Positions 1-9,496 of a stretch of DNA of 64,000 nt are shown here, piece after piece. Origin of the DNA: Desertimonas sp963772825 (GTDB lineage Bacteria; Actinomycetota; Acidimicrobiia; Acidimicrobiales; Ilumatobacteraceae); NCBI GenBank assembly GCA_963772825.1, contig CAVYYX010000015.1, positions 62,001 to 126,000 of the forward strand. The letters are read 5' to 3'. Position 1 is the stretch's first letter. Every line of letters starts with the position of its first letter. A program made the position numbers and the translations under genes. The notes beneath the pieces are model-generated. The model had not been told where the DNA came from, made no database searches, and saw only the letters and a program-made list of their open reading frames with translations.

Positions 1-690
1 GTCACCACCGAGCACCGGGTCGACGGCGTCGAACGTCGAGGCGTCGTAGCGGTGGCACGAGCGAGCCGGGAACACCGGCGTGAGGTACAGCAGGTTGACG
101 CCGAGCTGCTCGAGATGGTCGAGTCGCCGGCGCACGCCGACGAGGTCGCCGCGATAGAGCTGGCGGACAGCGCGCCTCCAGTCGTCGGCGATCGGGGTGT
201 CCCAGTCGCACTCGATCGCCCAGTCGCCCTCTGGGTCGACCCAGTCCTGCTCGTCGATCCCCCGGGCGAAGCGATCCGGGAAGATCTCGTAGCACACGGC
301 GTCGGCGAGCCAGTCGGGCGGTGGCGAGAACGTCGACAGCACGAAGTCGTCGCGATCACCGACGTCGCGGCGCCACGTCCCGGCGCCGTTGACCCACTGG
401 ACCCCGGCCGCCGTCGTCTCGACGAGGAACCGGTACGAGGTCACCGGGTTGACCGCCCGCACCTCGCCCTCCCACCAGATGGCCCCGTCGTCGCCTGGCT
501 CGGCACCGACGACCGCTGCGACGGTGTACTTCGGCTCGCCGTCGGTGACGGCGCGCACGTGGACGGCCTCGGCATCGACCCCGGCCGGCACGCGCAGGCG
601 GACGCCGACTCGTTCGCCGAGGGCCGGCGCCGGATCGTCGACGTAGCGAGCGGAGCCGTCGTGGTGTGGCTGGGCGGCAAGCGCGGTCAC
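1..690 (-). CDS. GH13-family alpha-amylase/glycosidase, N-terminal part (gene runs off the window start)
   Basis: Reading the minus strand from a GTG at 690 gives 230 codons without a stop to the window edge. The first ~110 residues look like the beta-sandwich N-domain of neopullulanase-type GH13 enzymes. They are followed by the start of the catalytic barrel: YEIFPDRFARG, then LYRGDLVGVRRRLDHLEQLG, then NLLYLTPVFPA and HRYDASTF, which is GH13 conserved region I context. The enzyme should hydrolyse or transglycosylate alpha-1,4-glucans or maltodextrins. It lies beside a maltose-type ABC transporter and glycogen enzymes, which fits maltodextrin use. The catalytic Asp/Glu residues lie beyond the edge, so exact specificity cannot be read. 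The ATG just upstream is out of frame, so GTG 690 is the best start. It is divergent from the phosphatase gene. Confidence 0.85.
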   Translation of the reverse strand, partial: MTALAAQPHHDGSARYVDDPAPALGERVGVRLRVPAGVDAEAVHVRAVTDGEPKYTVAAVVGAEPGDDGAIWWEGEVRAVNPVTSYRFLVETTAAGVQWVNGAGTWRRDVGDRDDFVLSTFSPPPDWLADAVCYEIFPDRFARGIDEQDWVDPEGDWAIECDWDTPIADDWRRAVRQLYRGDLVGVRRRLDHLEQLGVNLLYLTPVFPARSCHRYDASTFDAVDPVLGGD

Positions 691-725
691 CGGTGGAGCA
701 TGCCATCGGATGCGCGTCTTCCGGT

Positions 726-771
726 GCGAGCGAGCGGCCAACAACGGCCTGCGTGGCCGGGGAACGCAATG
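726..771 (+). repeat. 62-bp dispersed repeat family, copy 1 (partial)
   Basis: This carries the family core GCGTGGCCGGGGAACGC followed by AATG, preceded by GCGAGCGAGCGGCC. It shares this with copies at 9405, 13418, 32912, 36372, 38047, 58069 and 58154. It overlaps the likely start region of the phosphatase gene; the ATG at its end (769) is out of frame with that gene. Confidence 0.8.
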
Positions 772-1613
772 ACGTACGGTTCGCCACCATCGACGCACAT
801 GACGAACCAGGTATTGCCCTCGACGAACTCGACGAAGTGGTCGCGGCGATGCTCGTCGAAGCCGGCGAGATCGCCCTGAGGTGGTTCCGCACCGATCTTC
901 ACGCCGAGGACAAGGGCGGCGACCGGGGCTATGACCCCGTGACGATCGCCGATCGCGACATCGAGCGGGTGCTGCGTGAACGAATCTCGGCGGCGTTCCC
1001 CAATCATGAGGTGGTCGGCGAGGAGGCGGGGACCAGCGGCTCGCCGGGCCGCTACCGCTGGTTGATCGACCCGATCGACGGCACCAAGGCGTTCGTCACC
1101 GGCTCACCGTTGTGGGGGACCTTGCTCGGCCTGCTCGACAACGGCCGCCCGGTCGCCGGGTGGATCCACCAGCCGTATCTCGAGGAGACGTTCGTCGGCA
1201 TCGCTGGAAAGGGAGCGTGGATCGAGCGGCGCGGCGAGCGGCGGCCGCTCAGCACCCGTCGCGGTGTCAGCCTCGATGAAGCGGTCGTCTACTGCATGGC
1301 GCCCACGATGTTCGTCGACCCGGGTGAGCGTGCGTTGTTCGACGAAGTGCGCCGCCGCGCCCGGCTTGTGCGCTACGGCGGCGACTGCTACGCCTACGCC
1401 CAGCTGGCGATGGGCCACGTCGACCTCGTCATCGACACCGGCCTGCAGCCGTACGACATCGTCGCCCCGATCGCCGTCATCGAGGCCGCCGGCGGTGTGG
1501 TGCGCGGTCGCCACGGCGCCGCCACCGCAGCCGCCGGTGGCTTCGCCGTGGCAGCCGGTTCGGCCGAGTTGGCGAGAGCGGTCGCCGAGGTGGAGGCGTC
1601 GCTCAGCCCTTGA
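753..1613 (+). CDS. Inositol-monophosphatase-family phosphatase (histidinol-phosphatase HisN-like)
   Basis: This is a Mg2+-dependent sugar-phosphate/inositol/histidinol phosphatase of the IMPase fold. It shows the family metal-binding signatures in order: GEEAG, then RWLIDPIDGTKAFVTG, and near the C-terminus QPYDIVAPIAVIEAAGG (the WDxAAG-like motif). At about 286 aa it is a normal family length. HisN-type actinobacterial proteins are the closest in feel, but substrate cannot be settled from sequence. The reading frame is open back to an ATG at 666, but that would overlap the divergent GH13 gene. GTG 753 is chosen, although it falls inside a dispersed repeat and has no clear ribosome site, so the start is uncertain. 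It ends 10 bases inside the convergent malG 3' end. Confidence 0.8.
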   Translation: MAGERNDVRFATIDAHDEPGIALDELDEVVAAMLVEAGEIALRWFRTDLHAEDKGGDRGYDPVTIADRDIERVLRERISAAFPNHEVVGEEAGTSGSPGRYRWLIDPIDGTKAFVTGSPLWGTLLGLLDNGRPVAGWIHQPYLEETFVGIAGKGAWIERRGERRPLSTRRGVSLDEAVVYCMAPTMFVDPGERALFDEVRRRARLVRYGGDCYAYAQLAMGHVDLVIDTGLQPYDIVAPIAVIEAAGGVVRGRHGAATAAAGGFAVAAGSAELARAVAEVEASLSP

Positions 1614-2580
1614 CCGCCCCGGCGGTGATGCCGCTGACGATGAAACGTTGGAGGAACTGGAACAGCAGCACGACCGGGATCGAGGCGAGCAGCGCGCCGG
1701 CAGCGAACGGACCCCAGCGAAGGTCGTAGCGGTCGCCGGCGAGCAGCCCCTGAAGACCCGTGGCGACCGTCTTGGACGGCGAGGAGAGATCCTGACCGAA
1801 CAGGACGACGGAGGCGATGAGGAACTCTGCCTGGGCGGCGATGAACGCCAGCAGGAAGATGATCGCCAACACGGGCATGGCCAACGGGAGGATGATCCTC
1901 CAGAAGATCTGGGCGTGAGTCGCTCCGTCGATCTTGGCGCTCTCGTCGAGCGAACGGGGGATCGTGTCGAAGAAGCCCTTGATCAGCCAGGCGTTGGCTC
2001 CGAGGGCGCCGCCGAGGTAGAAGAGCACGATCGTCGCCATCGAGCCCGGACCGAGGGTCGAGAAGATCGCCATCCGCTGGACCATCAGGTAGATCGCCAC
2101 GAACGCCAGTGCTGCGGGGAACATCTGGATCAGCAAGAGGGCCAGCAATCCTCCGCGGCGACCCTTGAAGCGCAGCCTGGAGAAGGCGAACGCTGCCGAC
2201 GCAGCGAGCAGCACCGTGGATGCGGACGTGACGAAACTGATCGCCAGGGAGTTGAAGAACCACCTCCAGAACGGATACCCGTCGAGGACGGCCCGGAACT
2301 GGTCCAGGGTGAGAGTTTCCGGCCACAGCCTCTGGCTGCTCAGCGAGGCGCTCTCGGAGAACGCGGCGAGGAGGACGAACCACACCGGGAAGAGGGCGAA
2401 CAGGAGGGCGAGCACGCCGACGATGTGCCGCCACCCCGTCTCGCGGAACCACCGTCCGAACGGCCGCCGGCGTTGGCCGACACGCTTGTAATCGGGTTCG
2501 AAGAGCGAGGCCATGCCGGCAGCGGGATACTTGCCGACCGAGTAGATGCCCTCTTCGTACGTCGCGTCGTCGGTACTCAC
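1603..2580 (-). CDS. malG: Maltose/maltodextrin ABC transporter permease (MalG type)
   Basis: This is an inner-membrane permease of a carbohydrate ABC importer, about 325 aa with six predicted membrane segments. The EAA-like cytoplasmic loop reads SLDESAKIDGATHAQIFWRIILPLAMP, broken here only by family variation, and is the site that contacts the ATPase. The GTG start at 2580 overlaps the malF stop by four bases (GTGA), indicating translational coupling. The N-terminal 45 residues before the first membrane helix are longer than in E. coli MalG. It is the last gene of malE-malF-malG. No ATPase gene accompanies the operon, so a shared MsmK-type ATPase elsewhere is likely (inference). Confidence 0.93.
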   Translation of the reverse strand: MSTDDATYEEGIYSVGKYPAAGMASLFEPDYKRVGQRRRPFGRWFRETGWRHIVGVLALLFALFPVWFVLLAAFSESASLSSQRLWPETLTLDQFRAVLDGYPFWRWFFNSLAISFVTSASTVLLAASAAFAFSRLRFKGRRGGLLALLLIQMFPAALAFVAIYLMVQRMAIFSTLGPGSMATIVLFYLGGALGANAWLIKGFFDTIPRSLDESAKIDGATHAQIFWRIILPLAMPVLAIIFLLAFIAAQAEFLIASVVLFGQDLSSPSKTVATGLQGLLAGDRYDLRWGPFAAGALLASIPVVLLFQFLQRFIVSGITAGAVKG

Positions 2581-4214
2581 TTCACATCCTCGTAAGCCTT
2601 GGTGTACTTGAACCCGATCGCCGACAGGACCGCGACGATGAGGAAGATCACGACGGAGAGGGCGGCGGCGAGGCCTTGGCGCTGCGGGCTGGCGTCGAGG
2701 GCGACGCGGTAGACCCACGAAAGCAGGATGTCGGTCTTCCCGGCGGTCTCGCCGGTGTCGCGCGGTCTGCCGCCGGTGAGCAGCCAGATCAGTGTGAAGT
2801 TGTTGAAGTTGAAGGCGAAGCTGGCCACGAGCAGCGGGCTCACCGAGACGAGGAGCAGCGGGAAGGTGATCTTGCGGAACGCCTTCCAACCGGTGGCGCC
2901 GTCGACGAATGCCGCCTCCTTGAGATCCGTCGGCACGCTCTGCAGGGCACCGGTGCTGACGAGGAACATGTACGGATAGCCGAGCCACATGTTGACGAGG
3001 ATCAGCGTGATCATTGCCGGGATCGTCGCCGACTGCCACGACACCTCGAGGGACGAGGGCAGCCACTTGTTGATCCCGTACGTCTCGTTGAACATGCCTC
3101 GCCAGACCAACGCCGTCATGAAGCCGGGCAGGGCGTAGGGGATGATGACCAGCGAGCGGTAGATCTTCCGTCCCCTCATCCGGGCATCGTTGAACACGAC
3201 GGCGAGGAGCAGGCCGAGGGCGAACGTGACAACGACGGAGGCGACGGCGAAGGCGAAGTTCCAGGCGAGCACCCGGAAGAACGAGGCCCGGAACTCCGAC
3301 GACGTGAACACCGTGCGGTAGTTGTCGAACCCAACCTGGGAGGTGAAGCCGGGCCGCAGGGCGGTGCCGTCGTCGGCGACGAACGTGCCCTCCCGCTCGT
3401 GGTAGACGATCGGGTTCTCCGAGTCGGCAACGTCGGTGATCGTGTTGGCGTCGGCGTCGTAGACGAGGGTGGAGCGGCTTTCCACCGCCTGGCCACCCGT
3501 GATCGTGATCGCCGCATCCTCGGTCTCGCCGGGCATCTGGTAGGTCTCGGGATCCGGGTAGCCCGGCAGCGTCCCCACGTCGCCGGCGCGCACTCCGGTC
3601 AGGTCGCCGGCCGACTCGACGAACGTCCGGCCCGTGGTCACCAAGGTGGTGAGTTGGACATCATCGAGGTCGAGCTCGGTGAGCTCGGTGTCGGTTCCGA
3701 GGAAGAGTTGCTCGCCCTCTGGATCGAACAGAGCGAACCCGGCGAACAGCCCGCTGGCGTCCTTCATCGGCGTGATGTCGTAACGCGTCGCCCCTTCCAC
3801 CGGCTGGACGGACTGGCCCTGGATCTGATCGATCGCCTGCGACTTGGAGAGGACGTGGCCGGTCCCATAGTTCGTCGTCGAGGCGTAGGCCGTGTACAGC
3901 ACCGGGTAGATGCCGAAGACGGTGAGGAAGAAGAGACCCGGCAGGAGGTACTTCATCGGAACGAAGCGCCGAGGCAGGTAGACGACGTTGAGGGCGACGA
4001 GGGTCAGGCCAAGGACGGCGACGTATCCCCAGGCTTCGTGGTCGATGGCCATGATCAGCCCGGCCACGGCGACGGCGTCGGCGGCGCCGAGCAGGAGGAT
4101 CTTGATCATCCACCCGGAGATCGTCCCGCTGCGGCCACCGCCGAGGACGCTGGCGTGCTGCTGCTCGAGGGACGGCGCCCGGCCAGGTCCGGGCGCCGCG
4201 TGCCCCTCCGTCAC
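2577..4214 (-). CDS. malF: Maltose/maltodextrin ABC transporter permease (MalF type)
   Basis: This 545-residue permease has the MalF layout: several N-terminal membrane helices, a large extracytoplasmic P2-like loop (roughly residues 120-290), then the permease core. The EAA loop contains LKEAAFVDGATGWKAFRKITFP. The loop is predicted to contact the binding protein, as in E. coli MalF. The gene overlaps malG by four bases and starts four bases downstream of the malE stop codon region, so malE-malF-malG is one operon. The ATG start at 4214 follows closely on malE. Confidence in the family is high; the exact sugar is inferred from the glycogen/maltodextrin neighbours. Confidence 0.93.
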   Translation of the reverse strand: MTEGHAAPGPGRAPSLEQQHASVLGGGRSGTISGWMIKILLLGAADAVAVAGLIMAIDHEAWGYVAVLGLTLVALNVVYLPRRFVPMKYLLPGLFFLTVFGIYPVLYTAYASTTNYGTGHVLSKSQAIDQIQGQSVQPVEGATRYDITPMKDASGLFAGFALFDPEGEQLFLGTDTELTELDLDDVQLTTLVTTGRTFVESAGDLTGVRAGDVGTLPGYPDPETYQMPGETEDAAITITGGQAVESRSTLVYDADANTITDVADSENPIVYHEREGTFVADDGTALRPGFTSQVGFDNYRTVFTSSEFRASFFRVLAWNFAFAVASVVVTFALGLLLAVVFNDARMRGRKIYRSLVIIPYALPGFMTALVWRGMFNETYGINKWLPSSLEVSWQSATIPAMITLILVNMWLGYPYMFLVSTGALQSVPTDLKEAAFVDGATGWKAFRKITFPLLLVSVSPLLVASFAFNFNNFTLIWLLTGGRPRDTGETAGKTDILLSWVYRVALDASPQRQGLAAALSVVIFLIVAVLSAIGFKYTKAYEDVK

Positions 4215-4218
4215 GGTG

Positions 4219-5559
4219 CTAGCCGCCGATCTGCGACCGGATCTGCTCGGCGGCGGCGGTGAACTCGGCCGGGCCCTCGCCGCCCCGCATCGTGTTCAGC
4301 TGGGCGAGGTTCGTCGAGTCCCACACGGCGCTCATCTCTGGGATGGCCGGCAGCGGGATTCCGGCGGCCGCCGCCTCGCCGAAGCCGGCGATGTCGGGGT
4401 CGGATGCCACCTGCTCGTACGCCGACGTCAAAGCGGGCGGCCGGCCACCGGCTTCGAACAGGGCGAGCTGGCTCGACTCCTGGCTCAGGTAGTCGAGGAC
4501 GAAGCTCGTCGCCAGGTCCTTCTGTTCTGAGAACGAGGAGACCATGAACCCTTGGACGCCGACGAACACGGCTGGCGGCTCACCACCTTCGCGGGCCGGG
4601 ATGGGGCTGATCGCATAGGGGACGCCGGTCGTCTCGAAGCCATTGTTCTGATCGCCGATCGCCCACGGGCCGGTGACGGCGAACGGGGCCTTGCCGGCGC
4701 CGAACGCCTCCTTCATCACGTCGTACGTGACGTCGGCGCTGAGCACGCCGGCGGCGGCCTGCTCCTGCAGCCACGTCGCTGCGGCCAGACCGCCCTCGGA
4801 ATCGACGCCGAGGTCGTCGGGATTGAACGTGCCGTCGTCGTTCTGACCGAAGATGTAGCCGCCGAACGCCGTGAGGAACGGATGATAGTGATAGGTGTCG
4901 CCCTCCGGCGCGACCTGCACGGCGAGACCCAGATATGTCGGGTCGTCGGCGTGCTCGGCCTTGAAGTCGGCGGCGATCTGCATCATCTCCTCGAACGTCG
5001 CCGGCGCCTCCGGTACGAGATCGGTGTTGCGGACCAAGGCGATGTTCTCCACGGCGTAGGGAACGCCGTAAGTCTGCCCGTCGTAGGTGAACGCCTCGAC
5101 CGCCACGTCTTGGAATCCGTCGGCGACGCCGGACAGGTCGAGCGGCTCGACAACTCCGTCGGCGACCGCCTCGCCGATTCCGTCGTGAGCGGTGACGATG
5201 ACGTCGGGCCCCTCACCCTGTGGTCCGGTCACCGTCAGCAGCTGGCGGATGTCGCCAGACGGGACCTCCTGGACTGCGACGACGATGCCGAGCTCCTCGG
5301 CGAACGGCTCGGCGATCTCTCTCATCACCGGAGTCCGGGTGTCGTCGGCCCAGATGACGAGGTCGGCATCGCCTCGGTCGGGCGCGGTCGGGGGCGGCGC
5401 GGTGCCTGCCGCTTCCGTAGCGGCGGGAGCCTCGGTGCCTGCCGGCTCCGTGCCGGCGGGCTCGGTGCCGGGCGGGACCGTGGTCGCTCCTGCAGTGCCG
5501 GCGGCGCCGAGCACGGCGATGACCGAGAGCACTGACCAAACCTTTGCCCGTGTGCGCAT
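4219..5559 (-). CDS. malE: Extracellular maltose/maltodextrin-binding protein
   Basis: This is a family-1 solute-binding protein of about 446 aa. The start at 5559 is set by a strong ribosome site (AAGGGGGA five bases upstream), which rejects the longer upstream frame. A Sec signal peptide (MRTRAKVWSVLSVIAVLGAA) is followed by a low-complexity linker of repeated GTEPA units instead of the usual lipobox cysteine, so membrane anchoring is not obvious. The mature part has the typical WADDTR, VPYAVENIALVRN, and FAVTGPWAI segments of maltose-binding proteins. It captures sugar for MalF/MalG encoded immediately downstream. It is divergent from the glycosyltransferase gene, sharing an 81-bp promoter region. 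Confidence 0.92.
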   Translation of the reverse strand: MRTRAKVWSVLSVIAVLGAAGTAGATTVPPGTEPAGTEPAGTEAPAATEAAGTAPPPTAPDRGDADLVIWADDTRTPVMREIAEPFAEELGIVVAVQEVPSGDIRQLLTVTGPQGEGPDVIVTAHDGIGEAVADGVVEPLDLSGVADGFQDVAVEAFTYDGQTYGVPYAVENIALVRNTDLVPEAPATFEEMMQIAADFKAEHADDPTYLGLAVQVAPEGDTYHYHPFLTAFGGYIFGQNDDGTFNPDDLGVDSEGGLAAATWLQEQAAAGVLSADVTYDVMKEAFGAGKAPFAVTGPWAIGDQNNGFETTGVPYAISPIPAREGGEPPAVFVGVQGFMVSSFSEQKDLATSFVLDYLSQESSQLALFEAGGRPPALTSAYEQVASDPDIAGFGEAAAAGIPLPAIPEMSAVWDSTNLAQLNTMRGGEGPAEFTAAAEQIRSQIGG

Positions 5560-5640
5560 GGATCCCCCTTGTGAGTGGTTGAGGACACCGTAGGCCGCGG
5601 AGCGCGAGCTGTCGAGAGTGCCACGGGTAGCGTGCGCCGG
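5560..5640. promoter_or_regulatory. Divergent promoter region malE / glycosyltransferase
   Basis: These 81 bases separate the divergent starts of malE (minus) and the GT4 gene (plus). The malE ribosome site AAGGGGGA lies at its left end. I see no clear operator palindrome, although maltose operons are usually controlled by a LacI-type repressor. Promoter placement is inferred from gene orientation only. Confidence 0.4.
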
Positions 5641-6812
5641 ATGCGGGTGCTGATGCTCACGTGGGAGTACCCGCCGCTCACCGGCGGCGCGGCGGCCCAC
5701 GTCGACGGTCTCAGTCAGGGCGCTAGGCCCAGGCCGGTCACGACGTCGTGGTGTTGACCGTCGGACCGCCGGGACCGGTGAGCCCGACGATGACGTCCGT
5801 CCGCGTGCTGCGCGCCGCGACCGGGTTGCCGTGGATCCCCGACGATGAACGGGTGGCCGGCGCGGCGTCGACGAACCATCACCTCGTCAGTCTCACGACC
5901 GAGCTCGGCGACTGGCGACCAGACGTGGTCCACGCCCACAACTGGGAGTGCGCCTGGGCGGCGATGACGATCGCCGCCCTGCATGGCGCACCGCTCGTCA
6001 CGACGTTCCACACGACGTTGCGCAGCCAGCACGGCGGGCGCATTCCTCCGGGCGAGCCGAGCACGATCCACGCCGTCGAGTCATGGCTCGCCCACGGCTC
6101 CAAACAGGTGATTGCCCCATCGATGTTCATGTCCCGCGAGATCCTCACCGGGTTCGAGCTGCCCGCCGAGCGCATCCATCGCGTGCCCAACGGCATCGAT
6201 CCGACGTGGTGGTCGGCCGGCGAGTGGCCGGAGAGCCGCCCGCCGATGGTCCTCACCTGGGGCCGCGTGCAGTACGAGAAGGGTTTTCAGGTGCTCGCCA
6301 GAGCGATCAGCACGCTCCGCTCGCGGACTCCTGACCTCGAGTGCATCATCGCCGGTCGGGGTAGCTACCTGCCCGAATTGCAGTCGCAGGTCGACATCGA
6401 AGGGGTCAGCGACATCGTTCGCCTGGTCGGCTTCGTGTCCGACGTCAAGCTGCGCGACCTCGTCCACCGCGCCGGATGCGTCGTCATCCCGTCGCTCTAC
6501 GAGCCGTTCGGGATCGTCGGCCTGGAGACCCTGGCAGGCGGCGCGCCGTTGATCGCGGCGCGCACCGGGGGGTTGGCCGAGTTGATCGCCGACACGGGCG
6601 CCGGCCTGCTGTTCGAACCTGGCAACGCCGACGAGTTAGCCGTGTGCATCGAGCGGGTGCTCGGCGATCCGCGCCTCGCCGACGACATGCGGGCCCGCGG
6701 CACCGCCCTGCTCAGCGCCCGCTACTCGTGGTCGGCGATCGCCGGTGCCACCACGCTGATCTACGGCGGAGCCACCCCCACCGAGACCGACGCCGCCCTC
6801 TCCCCCGCCTGA
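5641..6812 (+). CDS. GT4-family glycosyltransferase, glycogen synthase-like (frameshifted near 5719-5727)
   Basis: This is an ADP/UDP-glucose-dependent GT-B glycosyltransferase of about 390 aa, resembling actinobacterial GlgA/GlgM. The N-terminus MRVLMLTWEYPPLTGGAAAHVDG is split around the P-loop-like acceptor motif. The C-domain has GRVQYEKGFQVLARAI, GRGSYLPEL and the catalytic EPFGIVGLE (E-x7-E) motif. The reading frame breaks at 5719-5727: frame 1 ends LSQGARPR then a stop, while the expected continuation QAGHDVVVLTVGPP is in frame 3. The net shift is two extra bases or one missing. With glgP directly downstream it should act in glycogen or maltose-1-phosphate metabolism. The ATG at 5641 aligns with the family start. 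Confidence 0.85.
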
Positions 6813-6821
6813 CGCCTTCTC

Positions 6822-6900
6822 TTGGAGTGTTTGCTGCCGATGGAGTGTCACCTGCCGACACGCCCCGCGTGAAACACTCCGATGGCAGCAAACACTCCAA
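6822..6900. terminator. Long nested hairpin between glycosyltransferase and glgP
   Basis: TTGGAGTGTTTGCTGCC at 6822-6838 pairs perfectly with its inverse at 6884-6900. Inside it a second GGAGTGT arm pairs with ACACTCC. The result is a 17-bp outer stem and a 7-bp inner stem. It starts 10 bases after the upstream stop codon and ends 28 bases before the glgP start, so it could end or attenuate transcription. There is no T-tract. Confidence 0.6.
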
Positions 6901-6927
6901 TCCGAGAGGCCGTTAGCCTGCGCGGCT

Positions 6928-9397
6928 ATGCGACCGGTTCGTAGGTTTGAGGTCCGTCCGACGATCCCCGAGGCGCTCGCCGCGCTGCCCGGGCTGGCCA
7001 CCAACCTCCACTGGGCGTGGGATCGCGAGGCGGTGCGCCTGTTCGAGCGGCTGTGGCCGGGCTGGACGGCCGGCGACTCCCATCCGGCACACATGGTCCG
7101 CACGACCTCGTCGGAACGCCTCGCCGCGCTTGCCGAGGACCAGGCCGTCGTGCGCGACCTCGCCGCCGCCAACGGGCGGCTGGAAGCGGCGATCACCGGG
7201 CCGACGTGGTTCGCCAACCGCACCGACTCGCCACTCGGCACGGTCGCCTACTTCTCCCCGGAGTTCGGCGTCACCGAGGCCCTGCCGCAGTACTCCGGGG
7301 GCCTCGGCGTGCTCTCCGGCGATCACCTCAAGGCGTCCTCCGACCTCGGCGTGCCGCTCGTCGGCATCGGCCTGCTGTACACGGAGGGCTACTTCCACCA
7401 AGCGCTCGACGCCAACGGGTGGCAGCAGGAGCGCACGCTGAACATGGACCCCGAGTCGCTCGGGCTCACCGACACCGGCGTGCGCGTTGCCGTCGATCTG
7501 GCGGGTGACGACGTCGCCATCCGGGTCTGGCGTGCCGACGTCGGCCAGATCGCCCTGTACCTGCTCGACACCGACGTAGATGGCAACAGCGCCGAAGGCG
7601 TCGCCGTCACCGATCGGCTCTACGGCGGTGACTCACACCACCGGCTGCGCCAGGAGATCGTGCTCGGCATCGGCGGGGTGCGCGCCCTGCGGTCCCTGGA
7701 GATCGATCCGCAGGTGTTCCACAGCAACGAGGGCCACGCCGGGTTCCTCAGCCTCGAGCGGATCCGTGAGCTGGTAGCCGCCGGGCAGCCGTTCGAAACC
7801 GCCGTCGAGGCGGTGCGCGGCGGTGGCGTCTTCACGACCCACACGCCGGTGCCGGCCGGCATCGACCGCTTCGAGCGAGCGCTGATGGAGAAGTACTTCA
7901 GCGGCTTCGCCGCCGAGTGCGGAGTGACGTTCGACGACCTGTTCAGCATCGGCGTGAGCCCCGACGAGGACGGCGACGAGGACCCCAAGTTCAACATGGC
8001 GGTGATGGCGTTGCGCCTCGCCGCCTGGCGCAACGGCGTCGCCCAACTGCACGGCTCGGTGAGCCGCACGATGTTCAACGGGCTGTGGCCCGACCTCCCG
8101 GCGAGCGAGGTCCCGATCGGGGCGATCACCAACGGCGTGCACGGCCGCAGCTGGACGTCGAGCCGGGTCGACGCCCTGCTGACGCGGGCGATCGGCGACG
8201 ACTGGTCGAGCGCCGGCGCCGATCGCTGGGCAGTGGTGGGCGACCTCGACGCCGCCGAGATCTGGGACACCTTGGTGGCCGGCCGGCGCGGGCTGGTGCG
8301 CTTCGTGCGCAGCCGGCTGGGCGGCGGCGTGCTCAACCCGGACACGCTGACGATCGGGTTCGCCCGCCGCTTCGCCACCTACAAGCGAGCGACGCTCCTG
8401 CTGTCCCAACCGGAGCGCCTCCTGGCGATGCTCAACGACGCCGACCGGCCCGTGCAGTTCGTGTTCGCGGGCAAGGCCCACCCTGCCGACACGCCCGGCA
8501 AAGAGCTGATCCAGAAGGTCGAGCAGTTCGCCCGCAAGGCCGGCGTCCGCCACCGCTTCGTGTTCCTCGCCGACTACGACATGGCGATCGCCAGGGAGAT
8601 GTACCACGGCTGCGACGTCTGGCTGAACACGCCTCGGCGGCCGCTCGAAGCGTGCGGCACGAGCGGGATGAAAGCCGCCCTCAACGGGGCGCTGAACTGC
8701 TCGATCCTCGACGGCTGGTGGGACGAGTGTTACGCCCCCGGCATCGGGTGGGCGATCGACTCGGCAGACGACGATTCGGATCTCGAGCGGCGTGACCAAC
8801 GCGAGTGCGCCAGCCTCTTCGCCGTGCTCGAGGAGCAGGTCATCCCGCAGTTCTACGAGCTGACGTCCGGGGGGCTGCCGCGCGGGTGGATCGAGATGGT
8901 CCAAGAGGCGTGGGCGAGGCTCGGACCGCGGGTCACTGCCGCCCGCATGGTGCGCGACTACACCACCGACCTCTATGAACCGTCAGCATCGGCGTCCCGC
9001 GCCCTGACCAGCTCGAAGGCGGCACTGGCCGGCGAGCTCGCCGCCTGGCGACGCCGCGTCGAGGCCGTCCTGGCCATCGGTCTCGATCACCTCGCTCGAG
9101 GTCGACACGAGCGGGGCAGACACCGGGGTGAGCCGACCGGTCACCGTGTCGGTGGCGACGGACGGCTTGGGTCCCGGTGACTTGCGCGTCGACGTGCTCC
9201 ACGGCACGGTCGGTCCCGACGGCGAGTTCCGACCCGAGCCGGCGACGGTGACACTGTCTCCGAGCGACGGCAATACGTACACCGGCGAGCTCGTGCTCAC
9301 GGCCCCCGGGACGTACGGGGTCACCGCCAGGGTGATCCCCGTCCATCCGGCATTGTCGTCACCGTACGAGCTCGGCCTCGCCACGTGGGCCAGCTGA
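6928..9397 (+). CDS. glgP: Alpha-glucan (glycogen/maltodextrin) phosphorylase (frameshift near 9070)
   Basis: This GT35 phosphorylase of the short actinobacterial/archaeal type (about 820 aa) releases glucose-1-phosphate from alpha-1,4-glucans. Visible features are the N-terminal AYFSPEFGV and YSGGLGVLSGDHLK segments, HSNEGHAGF, and HTPVPAGIDRF. The PLP/phosphate region has GFARRFATYKRATLL, FAGKAHPAD, and TPRRPLEACGTSGMKAALNG. Up to about 9060 the protein is in frame 1. One extra base (GTCCTGG for GTCTGG) near 9070 moves the conserved C-terminal beta-domain (WPSVSITSLEVDTSGADTG onward) to frame 2, ending at 9397. The isolated 3' piece would otherwise look like a separate small gene. It works with the GH13 and GT4 neighbours in glycogen turnover. 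Confidence 0.9.
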
Positions 9398-9404
9398 CGT
9401 TCCT

Positions 9405-9466
9405 GGCGTTCCCCGGCCTCGTAGGCCGTTGGTGGCCGCTCCTCGGCTGGCGCCTCGTCGCTCGCA
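9405..9466 (-). repeat. 62-bp dispersed repeat family, copy 2
   Basis: This is a nearly full-length copy: the family core with CGTTCCCCGGCC at the left, then GGCCGCTCCTCGGCTGG and CTCGTCGCTCGC. It fills the gap between glgP and the AhpD-like gene. It diverges from consensus at CTCGTAGGCC. Confidence 0.85.
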
Positions 9467-9496
9467 ACCGCTGACGCGCCGCCATAGCGTCACGGC

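Noticed and set aside
1264..4262. Long plus-strand open frames opposite malG and malF
   Set aside because: They are antisense to clear transporter genes and have Arg/Asp/Gly-rich compositions typical of shadow frames in high-GC DNA.
9128..9397. Separate small gene after glgP
   Set aside because: Its product continues the phosphorylase C-terminal domain exactly after one base is removed near 9070.
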